Of a DNA stretch of 64,000 nt, positions 18,190 to 27,012 are shown piece by piece. The position numbers were made by a program, and so were the translations under genes. Where the stretch lies: assembly GCF_013317235.1 (NCBI RefSeq), contig NZ_WLCM01000003.1:1-64000 (forward strand), read 5' to 3'. How positions within the stretch are numbered: position 1 is the first letter of the stretch; every line of letters begins with the position of its first letter. The stretch comes from Leisingera sp. ANG59. Lineage in GTDB: Bacteria; Pseudomonadota; Alphaproteobacteria; Rhodobacterales; Rhodobacteraceae. The notes beneath the pieces are model-generated. The model did not search any database and was not told the origin of the DNA. It worked only from the letters and a program-made list of their open reading frames with translations.

Positions 18190-18747
18190 ATGCGTTACAA
18201 AATCAGCGGCAAACAGATCGACATCGGCGACGCTCTGCAGGTTCATGTGCAGAATGAGCTGGGTTCGGCCGTACAAAAATACGCCGAGCGCCCAACCGAC
18301 GCGACTGTGGTCTTTTCCCGTTCAGCGCATGAATATGTGTGTGAAGCCACCGTCCACCTGTCGACCGGGCTGAGCGCGCAGGCAAAAGCCCACGAAACCG
18401 AAATCTATGCTGCCTTCGACGCCTGCTGCGAAAAAATGGAAAAGCAGCTGCGCCGCTACAAGCGCCGGCTCAAGGATCACCACAAGGACCGCAGCGAGCC
18501 GGTTGAACATCTGGGCGCCAACTCGTATATCCTCGCCTCTGAGGAAGCGGATTCCGAACCGGACTCGCTGCAGCCGATCATCGTCGCCGAAATGGAGACC
18601 CGCATCCCCTCCCTGTCAGTCGGGGAAGCGGTGATGCAGATGGAGCTGGCAGGCGCCCCGGTGCTGGTCTTCCGCAATGAAGGCAAGGACGGGTTGAATG
18701 TGGTCTACCGCCGCGACGACGGCAACATCGGCTGGATCGATCCGTAA
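18190..18747 (+). CDS. hpf: Long-form ribosome hibernation promoting factor
   Basis: 185 residues from ATG 18190, preceded by a strong GAAGGAGATC. The N-terminal S30AE/sigma-54 modulation domain (about 1-105) binds the ribosome decoding region; the C-terminal dimerisation domain (about 125-185; GEAVMQMELAGAPVLVFRN) makes this the long form that pairs 70S ribosomes into 100S dimers in stationary phase. A GC hairpin at 18763-18784 separates it from ptsN. Confidence 0.93.
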   Translation: MRYKISGKQIDIGDALQVHVQNELGSAVQKYAERPTDATVVFSRSAHEYVCEATVHLSTGLSAQAKAHETEIYAAFDACCEKMEKQLRRYKRRLKDHHKDRSEPVEHLGANSYILASEEADSEPDSLQPIIVAEMETRIPSLSVGEAVMQMELAGAPVLVFRNEGKDGLNVVYRRDDGNIGWIDP

Positions 18748-18762
18748 ACACACCTAAGGCAT

Positions 18763-18784
18763 CGGCGCCCCGAACGGGGCGCCG
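18763..18784 (+). terminator. Intercistronic hairpin hpf-ptsN
   Basis: 9-bp stem CGGCGCCCC and GGGGCGCCG with a GAAC loop, no T run. It may attenuate transcription or stabilise the hpf mRNA 3' end. Confidence 0.4.
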
Positions 18785-18799
18785 GAACGGAGCAGACAC

Positions 18800-19264
18800 A
18801 TGCAGATTTCCAGCATCCTCAAGCCAGAGGCCGTCCGGGTTATCGGTGCGGCCTCCAGCAAGAAGCGCTTGTTCCAGGAAATCGCGGATGTCGCCCAGGC
18901 GGCCTACGGGCTGGACGCCCAGTCCACGGTCGAGGCGTTGCTGGACCGCGAAAGCCTCGGCCCCACCGGGGTCGGCCATGGCGTCGCCCTGCCGCATGCC
19001 CGTCTTGATACCATCAGCGAGGTCTGCGGCACTTTCCTGATCCTGGAAAAACCGCTGGAGTTCGGCGCGGTGGACCGCCAGCCGGTGGATATCGCCTTTG
19101 CCCTGTTCGCGCCCGAAGATGCCGGGGTCGAGCATCTGAAAGCGCTGGCGCTGGTGTCGCGCACCCTGCGCGAGCAGAGCTTCTGCACCAAGCTGCGCGC
19201 CAACCACGACCCGGCCACGCTCTATACCATCCTGACCGAAGGCCAGTCCGTCCAGGCTGCCTGA
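18800..19264 (+). CDS. ptsN: Nitrogen-type PTS EIIA regulatory protein
   Basis: 154 residues of the PTS EIIA fructose/nitrogen type. The phosphorylatable histidine is H66 in GHGVALPHARL. It receives phosphate from a PtsP-NPr relay and regulates potassium, nitrogen and envelope functions by protein contacts rather than sugar uptake. It follows hpf, the usual companion of ptsN. The 284 bp after it (19265-19548) is very GC-rich, holds a loose inverted repeat GCGCCGGG...CCCGGCGC (19266-19308), and has no gene that I can support. Confidence 0.93.
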   Translation: MQISSILKPEAVRVIGAASSKKRLFQEIADVAQAAYGLDAQSTVEALLDRESLGPTGVGHGVALPHARLDTISEVCGTFLILEKPLEFGAVDRQPVDIAFALFAPEDAGVEHLKALALVSRTLREQSFCTKLRANHDPATLYTILTEGQSVQAA

Positions 19265-19548
19265 AGCGCCGGGCAGCGGCTGCTGGGCCGCACCGCCCCC
19301 CCCGGCGCACCGGATTTCCGCAACAGCGGCAGGGCTCCCGCCCGTCATCGGCTGCCTGCCGGCAGCGCTCTTCCCGTTGGGCCGTGCCCGGACCGCGGCC
19401 TGCGGCCCCGGCCGGGCGGCTGCTCTCTCCTGCACATGCCTTGCTGAGAAACGGCACGCGGCGCCCGGCCCAAGCCCGTTCCGGCTGTTCGGCCCGCGGA
19501 ACATCCGGCGGGCGCGGGGGCACTCCTGTTTGCCGCCGTTGCGCAGGA

Positions 19549-20985
19549 TCAGCCCTGCCGCCAGGGACCGAATCCGAAGGCAAGGTAGTCGCGCTGGTAA
19601 ACTGAGGCGATCAGCGACTCCAGATCCGCATCATAGATATCCGCCAGCGCAAACGGCGTCTCCGGTTCAGCTAGCGGAACCGCCCCCGGCTCCATCCGGC
19701 CCAGCTTGCGGGCCAGCGCAGGCAGATCCTCGCCCATTTCGTCCTCGCGGACCAGCAGATCCGGCGGGCCAAGTTCGGTGAACCCGGACAGTGCCTGGGC
19801 TTGTGTCGCCCATTCCGCATCCAGCCGGACCGGGGTCTGCCCGGCCAGGCTGGCGCGCACAAACTCCAGAAACCCGGCGAAGGCGTCGCGGTGCCGGGCA
19901 CGCGAATATCCGGCGTCCGGCCCTGCCTTCGGAATAGGCAGTTTGAACTGCCGCCGCAGCGTGCTGCGGATTTGCCCGTAGCTGCCCGCGCCGGCGTTCA
20001 GGATCCGCCGGCAGAATACCGCATGTGCCCGCGCTGCAGGGTGGCGAAGCACGGTAAAGCTGCGAAACCCCTTGTTAAGGCGTTTCCACTGGCGCAGCTG
20101 CTTCTGATTCATGCCCTGGATCAGCCCGTCCGTTGCCCCATGGTCCAGCCCGGCCATCCATTGCACCACCTCTGCCTCCGGCCCGCCCTTCACGGGCAGA
20201 TACAAAAGCGGCGTCGCAGCCCCCGCCACGTAGCCCGGCACCGCCGGGCCGCGGCGCGGTTCGAAATTCGGGGTCCGTGTCAGGTTGAACCGGTCCATGC
20301 CGGCCAGCGCTTCCTGCATTTCTTCAGGATTGGCCACCTTGGCCAGCACCGGCGCCGGGTTCTGCCGCTTGAGACTGCCGTCGAGCGCCTCCAGCTGCTG
20401 CGCAACCCCCAGCCAGCGGGCCAGCCCGTTCATCACCTCAACGCTTTGCAGGTCCTCGTAGGCCACATAGAAAGCCGTTTGCCCCAAGGCCTGCAGCCGG
20501 TTCAGAAGGCTAACCTGAAATTCCTGCAGCGCCCCCACATGGGCCGTGAACTCCGCCGCATCAAATCGAGCCTTGGCATCCTTGCGACGTTTCACGTCGG
20601 TCAGTTTCCACTGGCCGGTTTCCTGGGCAATCTTCCAGGACACGTAGCTGTCGAGCGGGTTGCGGGTCAGGATGATCTTGGCGCAGCGCGGATCCTCCAG
20701 CATCAGGTCCAGCACCCGCGGATCGTGATCGTGGAAGTAGCGGAAGCCCCCCAGGCCGCCCGGCTCCGCCTTGATCCGCTGGATCAAGCGCGCCGGATCC
20801 GCGTCCCGCATCGCCTGGGTCACGCCCAGGATTTCGGTGCTGTCCGGGTAGCCGATGAAGTGCGGATTGAAGGCCTCTCCGTGGCAGGTCAGCCGGTCAA
20901 AGGCATTCAGGTTGGTTTCCAGAAAATTAGAGCCGGTCCGCATTTCGGCAAAGACGGCAAAGTAATCAAAGCAGGAATCAGGCAT
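19549..20985 (-). CDS. Two-part sulfotransferase (NodH-like)
   Basis: 478 residues. The N-terminal half is a sulfotransferase: a PAPS phosphosulfate-binding segment (VFAEMRTGSNFLETNL, 11-26) and a 3'-phosphate-binding segment (ILTRNPLDSYVSWKIA, 105-120). The C-terminal half carries a second 3'-phosphate-binding-like motif (FTVLRHPAARAHAVF, 310-324) but no second phosphosulfate loop, so it looks like a fused, degenerate second sulfotransferase. Carbohydrate sulfation is likely given that it is last in an operon with a GT14-type and a GT2-type glycosyltransferase (6-bp gap upstream). cysQ, which removes the PAP by-product, is 7 kb away. Confidence 0.75.
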   Translation of the reverse strand: MPDSCFDYFAVFAEMRTGSNFLETNLNAFDRLTCHGEAFNPHFIGYPDSTEILGVTQAMRDADPARLIQRIKAEPGGLGGFRYFHDHDPRVLDLMLEDPRCAKIILTRNPLDSYVSWKIAQETGQWKLTDVKRRKDAKARFDAAEFTAHVGALQEFQVSLLNRLQALGQTAFYVAYEDLQSVEVMNGLARWLGVAQQLEALDGSLKRQNPAPVLAKVANPEEMQEALAGMDRFNLTRTPNFEPRRGPAVPGYVAGAATPLLYLPVKGGPEAEVVQWMAGLDHGATDGLIQGMNQKQLRQWKRLNKGFRSFTVLRHPAARAHAVFCRRILNAGAGSYGQIRSTLRRQFKLPIPKAGPDAGYSRARHRDAFAGFLEFVRASLAGQTPVRLDAEWATQAQALSGFTELGPPDLLVREDEMGEDLPALARKLGRMEPGAVPLAEPETPFALADIYDADLESLIASVYQRDYLAFGFGPWRQG

Positions 20986-20991
20986 ATTGGA

Positions 20992-22692
20992 TTATCGCAC
21001 CAGATAAGGTTTGCGCCGCGGCTTGGACGGGCTGGCAGGGCTGTGTTCGACCGGGAAATCCCCCATCAGATAGGGGTGCATGCCCTGGTTCTTCAAATTC
21101 TGCAGAAACTGCCCGAAACCTTCAAGATCCACCATTCTCGGGGCTTCGCTCAAATGCCGTGCCGACAGCGGGCCGATCTCGTCAACAATGGTCTGCAAGG
21201 GCTCCATCGGCGCCTCGACAAACTCCGCCATGGTCCAGATACGGACCCGCGCCTTGGCCCATTGGGAGCGCAGGATCTGCAACTGCTCCGCCTCTCTCTG
21301 CTGCAGCCTGGCCGCCTCCTGGCGCAGCTCCGCGAAACTGCGGCTGGACTTGAACAGCGGAATCGCCCAGGCGCCGCTGATGACTGAGACCTGCGCATTG
21401 GTATCCCGCGCCACCAGCCAGTTCACCGCCTGGTTGCTGCGCGGTCCGAACTGAAAACACTGCCGCTCGCCGCGGGTGTTCCAGATCAGGCTGGTCAAAA
21501 AGCTTTCCGGGTTATAGTCGCGCAATCCGGCGCTGCCGTTCAGGCAGCCGTTGATCAGGCTCTGCCTCTCACAGAATTCAGCGCCTTCCGGCGCGAAGAT
21601 ATGCCCGTGCACCTTGCTGCCGGTCGTGCGCGCCAGCCAGGCCTCGAAATCCTCGAACAATTCGGAAAACCCCTGAAACACCGAATACGGGCCGGAGGTG
21701 ACCCCGTTCTCGGAGCCATGACCGGGAAACCGGCTCTGCATGTACAGGCCGGGCCGCCCGCGGGTGCGCCGCTCCACCGCCTTGGCAAAGATCCGGTCGA
21801 TCTTGCCGGGGTTCGGTTCCGTCCGCCTCATCGCCCCGGCCTGATCGCTCAGGAACGCCTGATAAAGCCGCTCGGCGTGCGGCCAGATCTTGCGCGCAAC
21901 AAAACAGTCCGAGCGGCGCAAGAGCTGCAGATGGTCGTCGTAGAAAATATGCGGCTTGCCCTGGAAATCGAACTTGCTCAGCGTCAGGGAGCGGCTTTCG
22001 ATGTTGCTGGAATACTGCCGCGCCAGGGTCTGGAAATAGCTTTCGTCCGGGATCCAGACTTTGCGGAAATAGGCATCATAGACCGGGCGTTCCGGGTCCT
22101 GCAGGATCGCCGCCAGGGTCTTGCGGGTCAGGCACCACCATTGGCTGCCCATATGCGGCACCAGCCCTGGCGGGATCCGCCGCCTGATCCGCAGCTTGCG
22201 CTGCAGGCTGACATAGCGGTCGAACAGGTAGCGGTGCCTTTTCCAGGAGAACGGGAACCGCAGCGTGAACCGCTCCTGGCTGAGGCCGCCGACGATCCAG
22301 GGCACATCCGCGGTGGTGGCGCTTTCGATGAAATCGGTATCCGGGCGTGCAGCCAGGTAATCGGCCAGTTCCTGCACCGGCCTCAGCGGCAGGCAGGAGC
22401 CAGAGGCAAGATAGACGTGGCGCACATCCGGAAACTCCGCCAGCATCACCTCCGACGCCGCCTGCGAGGCCGCCACGATGCCCCAAGTGCCCCATTCGCA
22501 GCGGTGGCGGGCGGAGAACCGCACCAGCGGGCTGCCCTCCAGCGATTGGCGGAAGCGGTCAAACACCGCACGGCTGACATTGCGGTCCACATGCAGCACC
22601 ACCGGGCAGCCCGCCGCGGTCCAGTGGCGCACCACCTGCGCCGCCCGGTCCAGCGCCGTGTGCACCAGCATGACCACCCCGACCCTATTCAT
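20992..22692 (-). CDS. GT14-type glycosyltransferase (core-2/I-branching-like) with C-terminal extension
   Basis: 566 residues. Residues about 1-280 resemble family GT14 beta-1,6-N-acetylglucosaminyl or xylosyl transferases: VVLHVDRNV, YLASGSCLPLRP, GSQWWCLTR and WIPDESYFQTL are in the expected order. The remaining half (about 300-566) matches in character the extension found with this enzyme in Roseobacter genomes (DUF5928, recalled, not searched); function unknown. No membrane segment. Start overlaps the preceding GT2 gene by 4 bp and it is followed after 6 bp by the sulfotransferase, giving a three-gene glycan operon. Confidence 0.75.
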   Translation of the reverse strand: MNRVGVVMLVHTALDRAAQVVRHWTAAGCPVVLHVDRNVSRAVFDRFRQSLEGSPLVRFSARHRCEWGTWGIVAASQAASEVMLAEFPDVRHVYLASGSCLPLRPVQELADYLAARPDTDFIESATTADVPWIVGGLSQERFTLRFPFSWKRHRYLFDRYVSLQRKLRIRRRIPPGLVPHMGSQWWCLTRKTLAAILQDPERPVYDAYFRKVWIPDESYFQTLARQYSSNIESRSLTLSKFDFQGKPHIFYDDHLQLLRRSDCFVARKIWPHAERLYQAFLSDQAGAMRRTEPNPGKIDRIFAKAVERRTRGRPGLYMQSRFPGHGSENGVTSGPYSVFQGFSELFEDFEAWLARTTGSKVHGHIFAPEGAEFCERQSLINGCLNGSAGLRDYNPESFLTSLIWNTRGERQCFQFGPRSNQAVNWLVARDTNAQVSVISGAWAIPLFKSSRSFAELRQEAARLQQREAEQLQILRSQWAKARVRIWTMAEFVEAPMEPLQTIVDEIGPLSARHLSEAPRMVDLEGFGQFLQNLKNQGMHPYLMGDFPVEHSPASPSKPRRKPYLVR

Positions 22693-23699
22693 GCCCAGTT
22701 CCCCTTGGACATCAGCCCCAGGATCTCAAGCTGGCGCCAATTGATGTATTTCTCGCTCCATTTGCACCACAGTTCCGGCTGCTCCGCCAGTTTTGCGGCA
22801 TAGGCCTTGTATTCCGCCGAACCGCCGTAATGCTGGCCGCGCACCAGTTCCTCCTCCGCCTTGGCGGTGAACGTATCCAGGAACTTGGTGTGCAGCAGCA
22901 TGCCGCTGGCCTTTTCACCGCCATCGGTTTCATAGACCTGGTTCAATCCGCGCGGCAGCAGGGAATGGGTGGAACTGGCATAGGCATAGCGGCGGTGCCA
23001 TTTGACCAGCGGGATCTTGTTCAGCGCAGGCGCCTTCTTGGGCTCGTCGGCAAAGAACACCCGCGCCCGCGGCCCGCCCTGGATCCACAGGTTGCCGTAT
23101 TCCGGGTTGCGGCTGATGGTGTAATTGCCGCTGTCAAACCAATGGGCGATCTCCAGCGGGTTCTGTCCGGGCTGATACGGCACCTCACCGATCCGCCCCT
23201 TGGGATACACATCCAAGAGCATCGCCGAGAAGCTGCGGATCGCCGAATTGTCCAGCCAGTCGGTCAGCGCCCGGATCGGCCGCGTGTCGCAGAACGGGTA
23301 GATGAAAAACTCATCCGGATCGACCACCAGCACCCAATGGCCGTGCGCGTACTTGCGCTTCAGATAATTCATCCAGTCGATGCCGTACCCTGCGCGCTTG
23401 TAGCTGGCGGTCGTGCGCCACAGCGAGACATCTTCCATCCCGCGCAGGTAATCGGCGGTACCATCGGCTGAGTCATTGTCCACGAACAGGAAATGATCAA
23501 TTCCCATGCTGCGGTAGTACTGCAGGAAATAGGGCAGCCGGATCTGCTCGTTGCGCATGGTGCAGACCAGCAGGATATCCCTCGGCCGGATCGCCCCGGT
23601 GTGGTCCTGCAGCGCCGTCAGCTCACCGGATTTGCGCACTGCGCGGACCAGCCGCCGTTTGCGCCGCAACCGCATCCGGTAAGAATCCCAAAGCCCCAC
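22689..23699 (-). CDS. GT2-type glycosyltransferase
   Basis: 336 residues of the glycosyltransferase family 2 type (Glyco_tranf_2_4-like). Motifs: MRNEQIRLPYFLQYY (nucleotide-binding start), FVDNDSADGT, and the metal-binding DPDE in VVDPDEFF. It is clearly paralogous to the product of 23867-24907, sharing RLPYFL, VDNxSxDG, LDxYPxG, ALNKxPLVxWxRRYAYxxSTHS and LLHTKFL blocks. First gene of the GT2-GT14-sulfotransferase operon; likely cytoplasmic, adding a sugar to a lipid-linked or polymeric acceptor. Donor and acceptor unknown. Confidence 0.8.
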   Translation of the reverse strand: MGLWDSYRMRLRRKRRLVRAVRKSGELTALQDHTGAIRPRDILLVCTMRNEQIRLPYFLQYYRSMGIDHFLFVDNDSADGTADYLRGMEDVSLWRTTASYKRAGYGIDWMNYLKRKYAHGHWVLVVDPDEFFIYPFCDTRPIRALTDWLDNSAIRSFSAMLLDVYPKGRIGEVPYQPGQNPLEIAHWFDSGNYTISRNPEYGNLWIQGGPRARVFFADEPKKAPALNKIPLVKWHRRYAYASSTHSLLPRGLNQVYETDGGEKASGMLLHTKFLDTFTAKAEEELVRGQHYGGSAEYKAYAAKLAEQPELWCKWSEKYINWRQLEILGLMSKGNWA

Positions 23700-23866
23700 G
23701 TTTACTCCAAACCATTTTCCAAGGAGCGCGCCCGCCCCAGCCTTCTGGCCAGCGGCAAGTTTCCGCGCAATATGTCACGCGCTCAGTGTATTAACAACGG
23801 ATTTAGAAACGGTTACGCGGGCGCACGGCGCAGTTGCAACAGTCAGGAAATCCCGCCCCTTACGCG

Positions 23867-24907
23867 TCACCACTCAATCGGCGCCATCAATCCCAGCGCG
23901 GCCAGCTGGTCCGGCCCCTGATACTGCACCGCCCCGGCGTGCCACATGTCCGGAGCCTCGGTGATACGGTCATAGTAGCCGTCAAACAGCTGCGGCGTAT
24001 GGAAATGCTGCTGCCGCTGCTTTTCCGCTGCCGATTTGGAAACAATTTCCGGCAGGAACTTCGTGTGCAGCAGCACCCCGGAGGGCGCCGTGCCGCCCGG
24101 CCCGTCATACAGCGCATTCATCTGCGGCGGCAGCATGGAATGGGTGGAGTTGACGTATGCGTAGCGCCGGTTCCAGCGCACCAGCGGCAGCTTGTTTAGC
24201 GTGGGCGAGTGTTCCGGCCGGTCCTGGAAAAACACCCTTTCACGCGCACCGCCCTGCACCCACAAATTGCCCTTCGGCTGCTGCCGCACCGCCCGGTAAG
24301 GTCCGTCGTCGAACCATTGCAGTACCTCGCAGGGGTCCTGACCCGGCGCATAGGCCTGGCTGTCCAGCGGCCCCATGGGGTACAGGTCCAGCATCAAAGC
24401 GCCGAAACCCTCACGGCCGTCCTGCTCCAGCCGCTGCGTCAGGCCACCCAGCCCGTGCGCTTCCATCCCGCAATAGACCAGCAGTTCATCCGCATCCACG
24501 GTCAGGCACCAGCGCCGGTGGCCGTGGCGGATCAGCAGCCAGCCCAGCCAGTCAAGGCCAAAGCGCGTGTGCCGGTAGCTGGCCTCTGTTTGCCACAAGG
24601 AGACATCCGGCTGCGCGGCAAGCAGTGACGCACTGCCGTCGGTGCTGCCATTGTCCACGACAAGAAAATGCGCGGCGCCCAGCCGCCGGTAGTGCTCCAG
24701 GAAATAGGGCAGCCGGGTGATCTCGTTGCGCAGCACGGTAAAGACCAGAACACCGTGTCCGGGGATTTGCCGGGTGCGGTCCGCCACCTTCTGCAGCTGA
24801 TGGCGCGCGCGCAGGGCCCGCCACAGCAAACGCCGCCGCTTCCACCGCAGCTTGTAGGCCCCGGTGAGGCCCAGCGGCGGCAGATCAGGGGCGGCGGCCT
24901 GTGCCAT
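23867..24907 (-). CDS. GT2-type glycosyltransferase, paralogue of the next gene in the cluster
   Basis: 346 residues from ATG 24907, which lies 2 bp after the galE stop; the longer open frame upstream only overlaps galE and is rejected. Motifs: TVLRNEITRLPYFLEHYR, FLVVDNGSTDGS and DADE in TVDADELL. Overall similar to the product of 22689-23699, indicating duplication. Position after galU and galE suggests use of UDP-galactose or UDP-glucose, but this is inference. The 167 bp before the next gene holds nothing recognisable. Confidence 0.8.
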   Translation of the reverse strand: MAQAAAPDLPPLGLTGAYKLRWKRRRLLWRALRARHQLQKVADRTRQIPGHGVLVFTVLRNEITRLPYFLEHYRRLGAAHFLVVDNGSTDGSASLLAAQPDVSLWQTEASYRHTRFGLDWLGWLLIRHGHRRWCLTVDADELLVYCGMEAHGLGGLTQRLEQDGREGFGALMLDLYPMGPLDSQAYAPGQDPCEVLQWFDDGPYRAVRQQPKGNLWVQGGARERVFFQDRPEHSPTLNKLPLVRWNRRYAYVNSTHSMLPPQMNALYDGPGGTAPSGVLLHTKFLPEIVSKSAAEKQRQQHFHTPQLFDGYYDRITEAPDMWHAGAVQYQGPDQLAALGLMAPIEW

Positions 24908-24909
24908 TC

Positions 24910-25893
24910 TCAGCGCTCGTAGTGGCCCGTCTGGTGCCATTTCCAGGCGTCGGCAATCATCGTTTCCAAGGTAGAGCGGCGCGGCTCCCAACCCAGATCG
25001 GTCACCGCCCGGGTGGACCCGGACACCAGCTTGGTGCAGTCGCCCGCCCGGCGCGGTCCGGTTGTGCAGGGCACGGCCTGACCTGTTACCGCTTCGGCCT
25101 TGTCCATCACCTCGCGCACCGAAAACCCGCTGCCGGTGCCCAGGTTGAACACCTGGCTGCCCTTGCCGTCCTCCAGCCACTTCAGGCCCAGCACATGCGC
25201 GTCCACCAGGTCGCAGACATGCACGTAATCGCGGATGCAGGTGCCGTCCGGGGTATCGTAGTCGGTGCCGAAGATGGTCAGCGCATCGCGCTTGCCCGCA
25301 ATCGCATCCAGCACCAGCGGCACCAGATGGGTCTCGGGGCGGTGGAATTCGCCCACCTCCGCCGCAGGGTCGGCGCCCGCCACGTTGAAATAGCGGAAGA
25401 TCACCGACCGCAGCCCATGCGCGGCACCGAAATCCTTCAGGATATCCTCCACCGCGCGCTTGGAGGCGCCATAGGCATTCAGCGGCAGCTGCGGGCTGTT
25501 TTCATCCAGCACCACGTTGTCGTGCTCGCCATAGGTGGCACAGGTGGAGGAGAACACGAAGTCCAGGCAGCCCGCCGCCACCGCGGCCTCGATCAGGGTC
25601 AGCGACCCGCCGGTGTTGTTGGCCCAGTAACGGCCCGGCTCGCTCATCGCCTCGCCCACCTGGCTCAGCGCCGCGAAATGCATCACCGCGGCCGGCTGGT
25701 GCTTGGCAAACACCTCATCCAGCCGGGCGCGGTCGCTCAGGTCGCCCTTCTCGAAGGGGCCGAACCTGACCGCATCCTGCCAGCCGGTCACCAGGTTGTC
25801 ATAGGTTACTGGAGTATAGCCCGCCGCCTTGAGTGCCTTGCAGGCATGCGAACCGATGTATCCGGCACCGCCGGTCACGAGGATATTGGTCAC
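24910..25893 (-). CDS. galE: UDP-glucose 4-epimerase
   Basis: 327 residues, extended SDR fold. The NAD-binding motif TGGAGYIGSH (7-16) and the YGASK active-site Tyr-Lys are present, with the STCATYGE serine region. It interconverts UDP-glucose and UDP-galactose for glycan synthesis. It is placed between galU (47 bp upstream) and a glycosyltransferase (2 bp downstream), on one strand. Confidence 0.95.
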   Translation of the reverse strand: MTNILVTGGAGYIGSHACKALKAAGYTPVTYDNLVTGWQDAVRFGPFEKGDLSDRARLDEVFAKHQPAAVMHFAALSQVGEAMSEPGRYWANNTGGSLTLIEAAVAAGCLDFVFSSTCATYGEHDNVVLDENSPQLPLNAYGASKRAVEDILKDFGAAHGLRSVIFRYFNVAGADPAAEVGEFHRPETHLVPLVLDAIAGKRDALTIFGTDYDTPDGTCIRDYVHVCDLVDAHVLGLKWLEDGKGSQVFNLGTGSGFSVREVMDKAEAVTGQAVPCTTGPRRAGDCTKLVSGSTRAVTDLGWEPRRSTLETMIADAWKWHQTGHYER

Positions 25894-25911
25894 TGTCTCT
25901 GCCCCATGCTG

Positions 25912-25933
25912 GGCCGCCCCCGGAGGGGCGGCC
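25912..25933 (-). terminator. Hairpin between galU and galE
   Basis: 9-bp perfect stem GGCCGCCCC and GGGGCGGCC with a CGGA loop and no T run. It may be an attenuator or mRNA stabiliser within the galU-galE unit. Confidence 0.4.
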
Positions 25934-25940
25934 AGAGTGG

Positions 25941-26834
25941 TTACTGCGCGGCCTTTCCGACCTGCGCGATTTCGGTGATGTAGTTCATCAGGTCGTCCCG
26001 CAGCTCATCGCGCGCCAGCGCAAAGGCCACGGTGGCCTGCAGGAAGCCTGCCTTGGAGCCGCAGTCGAACCGCTGGCCGCGGAAGCGGTAGCCGTAGACC
26101 GGCACGTCCTTGGCGATGTCCTCGGCAATGGCATCGGTCAGCTGGATCTCGCCGCCTGCGCCCTGCTTCATCTTATTCAGGTTCTTCAGAACCGACGGCG
26201 CCAGGATGTAGCGGCCGATCACCGCCAGGTTCGACGGCGCATCTTCCATCTTGGGCTTCTCGACCATGCCGTTGGCGGCAACCACCTGGCCCATGTCGTC
26301 CTTCACGTCGAGCACCCCGTAGGACGAGGTCTTCTCCGGCGGAACTTCCATCGCCGCAACCATGTTGCCGCCGGTTTCCTCATAGGCCTCGACCATCTGC
26401 TGCAGGCAGGGTTTCTCCGCCGCGATCACATCATCCGGCAGGATCACCGCAAAGGGCTCATTGGCGATCAGGCGGCGGGCGCACCAGACCGCATGGCCCA
26501 GGCCCAGCGCCTTGTGCTGGCGGATATAGGCGATCGCACCGGATTCCATATCGGTGCTCTTGAGGATTTCCAGCAGATCATCCTTGCCCTTCCTGCGCAG
26601 CTCCTGTTCCAGAACCGGCGAGTGGTCAAAGTAGTCTTCCAGCGCCCCCTTGCCGCGCGAGGTGACAAAGATGAACTCCTTGATCCCGGCGGCGCGCGCC
26701 TCGTCGATGGCGTATTGCACCAGCGGCCGGTCGACCAGGGTCATGATTTCCTTGGGCACGGATTTGGTTGCCGGCAGGAATCTGGTGCCGAGGCCCGCAA
26801 CCGGAAAAATCGCCTTGGTTACTTTTTTGCGCAT
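25941..26834 (-). CDS. galU: UTP-glucose-1-phosphate uridylyltransferase
   Basis: 297 residues from ATG 26834; a longer in-frame reading adds 23 residues that do not belong to the family. Nucleotidyltransferase motif FPVAGLGTRFLPATKSVPKE (residues 10-29), then VMPDD-like VILPDD, and VEKP (substrate-binding) are present. It makes UDP-glucose, the substrate of GalE and of many glycosyltransferases, fitting the downstream genes. Confidence 0.96.
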   Translation of the reverse strand: MRKKVTKAIFPVAGLGTRFLPATKSVPKEIMTLVDRPLVQYAIDEARAAGIKEFIFVTSRGKGALEDYFDHSPVLEQELRRKGKDDLLEILKSTDMESGAIAYIRQHKALGLGHAVWCARRLIANEPFAVILPDDVIAAEKPCLQQMVEAYEETGGNMVAAMEVPPEKTSSYGVLDVKDDMGQVVAANGMVEKPKMEDAPSNLAVIGRYILAPSVLKNLNKMKQGAGGEIQLTDAIAEDIAKDVPVYGYRFRGQRFDCGSKAGFLQATVAFALARDELRDDLMNYITEIAQVGKAAQ

Positions 26835-27012
26835 GCTGTTCTCTCTGTACTCAAATTCCGGGCTGAACGCTGGCACCTGCACGTGACGCTGCGAAGCAAT
26901 CACGCATCATACCCGGCTGTCTCCAATAAAATGTAAAGCAACTGCCCGCTGCCCGCTGCTGCCATTCCTTGGCAGCATCCCGTTTGCTCTGTTTCTCATC
27001 ACTGTACTGCAC

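Noticed and set aside
23867-25180. A 437-codon reading of the GT2 gene starting inside galE
   Set aside because: The extra N-terminal 91 codons overlap galE and have shadow composition. The ATG at 24907 follows the galE stop directly.
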